A stretch of 6,753 nt of DNA from Nocardiopsaceae bacterium (lineage in GTDB: Bacteria; Actinomycetota; Actinomycetes; Streptosporangiales; Streptosporangiaceae). The notes below the pieces were generated by a model. The model was not told the DNA's origin and ran no database searches. It worked only from the letters and a program-made list of their open reading frames with translations. This document shows, one piece after another, positions 5,694-6,753 of the stretch. Position numbers and translations under genes: made by a program. Each line of letters opens with the position of its first letter. Positions within the stretch are counted from its first letter, which is position 1. The stretch spans positions 1 to 6,753 of the forward strand of contig JAIRTY010000042.1 of the NCBI GenBank assembly GCA_031254715.1, written 5' to 3'.

Positions 5694-6355
5694 GCGTTGC
5701 CCGCCGATGCCAGCTGGATGTCGCTGACCTGCCAGCCGCCGCCAGCCTTGGTCACCGTCACGGCGTACCGGCTGGTGAGCTGATTCCTGCCCTGCGCCTG
5801 CGTGATCTTCTGCACCACGGTCACCAGGAACGTCAGGCTGGAGGGCCCGAACGCCCGGAGCGCGGTCACCTGGGCAGTGCCGGCCGAGACCTGCTTCTGC
5901 CGGATCCGGGCCTGCGCGACTCCGGGCGTCGAATAGCCGCGGGCCAGCGTGGTCGCCAGATCGGACGTGACCATGCCGCGCAGCGAGGCGACGTAAGCGT
6001 TCGCGTTCAGCCGGTAGGAGTATGTGCCGTAGGCCGTCCCGAACCGCTGCGTCAGCGCGACCGCCTGGTCCAGCCCGGACTGGCCGAACGGGAGCAGCCG
6101 GTAGATATCCACCGAGCCCGCCACGCGGCCCGGCTGCGGCGACCCGGCCGGGACCGACGCCGGGGCGGTCGCCGGGGCCGACGCGGCGGTGCCGGTGGCG
6201 GCCGCCCGGGCGGACGGGTGGCTGCCCGGCCCGCTGGACGACCCGGTTGCCCGGGCCGGATGGTTGCCCGGCATCAGCAGGAACGCACCGAGCCCCGCCA
6301 GCGCGAGCACGATCACGGCAAAGGCGGCCTTCCGCTGACCAGGCGACAGCTCCAT
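5690..6355 (-). CDS. Bitopic membrane protein with VirB8/TcpC-like C-terminal domain
   Basis: A 221-residue protein. Residues 7-10 are basic and 11-28 form one transmembrane helix (AFAVIVLALAGLGAFLLM), giving a short cytoplasmic end. Residues 30-80 are an Ala/Pro/Ser/Thr/Gly linker. The domain at about 82-217 alternates helices (LDQAVALTQRFGTAYGTYSY, TSDLATTLARG) with strands ending in GGGWQVSDIQLA, the pattern of NTF2-fold domains in conjugation scaffolds such as VirB8 and TcpC. This is fold-level inference with no diagnostic motif. Two starts compete: GTG 6361 and ATG 6355. AGGG at 6366-6363 is one base from the GTG but seven from the ATG, so I prefer ATG 6355; the GTG would add two residues. 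The upstream gene's TAG stop overlaps this Shine-Dalgarno, and its own TGA overlaps the small ORF start, so it looks coupled on both sides. It could instead be an unrelated exported protein with a similar fold. Confidence 0.75.
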   Translation of the reverse strand: MELSPGQRKAAFAVIVLALAGLGAFLLMPGNHPARATGSSSGPGSHPSARAAATGTAASAPATAPASVPAGSPQPGRVAGSVDIYRLLPFGQSGLDQAVALTQRFGTAYGTYSYRLNANAYVASLRGMVTSDLATTLARGYSTPGVAQARIRQKQVSAGTAQVTALRAFGPSSLTFLVTVVQKITQAQGRNQLTSRYAVTVTKAGGGWQVSDIQLASAGNA

Positions 6356-6362
6356 GGCCACG

Positions 6363-6366
6363 CCCT
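6363..6366 (-). promoter_or_regulatory. Ribosome binding site selecting the ATG start of the VirB8-like gene
   Basis: Minus-strand AGGG overlaps the upstream gene's TAG stop (6367-6365) and lies seven bases before ATG 6355. The in-frame GTG at 6361 would be only one base away, too close for normal initiation. Confidence 0.6.
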
Positions 6367-6753
6367 ACTTGCGTCGCCGGAGCGGCCGGAGCCAGAACGG
6401 GCCGGCCGCGTCGTCAGCGTCGCCCGTTCCCCCGGACCCAGACCCGGACCCAGACCCGGACCCGGAACGACCGCCCGGACCGGCTGAACCGCCCCGACCG
6501 GCCGGCGGCGAGCCGCCACCGCCCCGCGTGCCGCTCGCCCGGTCCCCGGGCCGGGACGACGCCGCCCAGGCAGGCCCGCCGCCAGCCCGCCCGCCGTCAC
6601 CAGACCGCCCACGGCCATCCCCGCCGCCACCGGACCGCCCGCGGCCATTCCCGCCGCCACCGTCCCGGCCGCGGCTGAGCCCGCCACCACCGCCACCGCC
6701 ACGGCTACCGTCGCGTCCGCTGCTGGCGCCGCCCCCGCCCGACCGGGCCACAC
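6365..6753 (-). CDS. C-terminal tail of a Gly/Arg/Ser-rich protein, N-terminus outside the window
   Basis: An open minus-strand frame runs from the right edge to TAG at 6367-6365, about 129 codons. The visible part is low-complexity: polyglycine runs, two RGRS units of ten residues (GGGGNGRGRS, GGGGDGRGRS), a (SG)n tract, a short acidic GDADDAAG, then the distinctive end PFWLRPLRRRK. The first in-frame GTG is at the edge and is probably not the real start. The frame is chosen because its stop sits in the ribosome binding site of the VirB8-like gene. A different frame (6313-6753) is also open but would overlap that gene by over 40 bases. Gly-rich tails of this sort end the multi-spanning VirB6/TrbL-like proteins of some actinobacterial conjugation clusters, so that is my best guess, but no membrane segment is in view to test it. 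No function can be assigned from the tail alone. Confidence 0.65.
   Translation of the reverse strand, partial: VARSGGGGASSGRDGSRGGGGGGGLSRGRDGGGGNGRGRSGGGGDGRGRSGDGGRAGGGPAWAASSRPGDRASGTRGGGGSPPAGRGGSAGPGGRSGSGSGSGSGSGGTGDADDAAGPFWLRPLRRRK
6431..6466. repeat. 12-base tandem repeat encoding the Ser-Gly tract
   Basis: Three copies of CCCGGACCCAGA at 6431, 6443 and 6455; the third ends in GGA. On the minus strand they encode alternating Ser and Gly, a flexible spacer likely to vary in length by slippage. Confidence 0.85.
6599..6688. repeat. 30-base tandem repeat encoding Gly/Arg-rich units
   Basis: Three copies start at 6599, 6629 and 6659. Copies 1 and 2 differ at three of 30 positions; copy 3 is more diverged. 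The period is ten codons, matching the GGGGxGRGRS units of the encoded tail. Confidence 0.8.

Noticed and set aside
5559..5783. A plus-strand frame with repeated PDHEP/PEHEP units
   Set aside because: It is the codon-aligned antisense of the small ORF, so its repeats are a by-product; it continues into the antisense of the VirB8-like gene and lacks the tidy overlaps with neighbours.

Overview
The window is very G+C-rich on both strands, with long open frames everywhere and GTG as well as ATG starts. Its proteins have Ala/Gly/Pro/Ser-rich linkers. This points to a high-GC actinomycete; I cannot fix the genus.

Layout. Bases 1-118 are a left-edge spacer. A prolyl oligopeptidase (S9A) gene runs rightward (119-2200). 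Everything after it runs leftward, so the two directions converge on a strong G+C hairpin at 2203-2230. Going right, the leftward genes are: a small Cys-rich DUF2695-type protein (2274-2630); a 356-base spacer with a G+C-rich degenerate repeat (2704-2863) and a 70-base imperfect palindrome (2911-2980); an aminoglycoside-phosphotransferase-fold kinase (2987-3778); a membrane-anchored two-domain peptidoglycan hydrolase, lytic transglycosylase plus NlpC/P60 (3844-5544); a probable 50-residue repetitive small ORF (5541-5693); a membrane-anchored protein with a small C-terminal domain resembling VirB8/TcpC-type conjugation proteins (5690-6355); and the Gly/Arg-rich C-terminal tail of a gene that enters from the right edge (6365-6753).

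How the genes relate. The leftward block from the right edge to 3844 looks like one translationally coupled unit. The Gly/Arg-rich gene's stop lies inside the ribosome binding site of the VirB8-like gene. That gene's stop overlaps the small ORF start as ATGA, and the small ORF stop overlaps the hydrolase start as ATGA. A wall-cutting enzyme, a bitopic VirB8-like protein and a Gly-rich-tailed upstream product together suggest the edge of a type IV secretion or conjugation-like module of an integrated element. No ATPase, coupling protein or relaxase is in view, so this is inference. The kinase follows the hydrolase after 65 bases and may have its own leaderless promoter.

Most unusual item: the spacer between the VirB8-like gene and the hydrolase is a nested tandem repeat. 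In one frame it is fully open, joined to both neighbours by ATGA overlaps, and encodes a basic peptide built from two 18-residue repeats. Second: the 70-base palindrome six bases downstream of the kinase gene.
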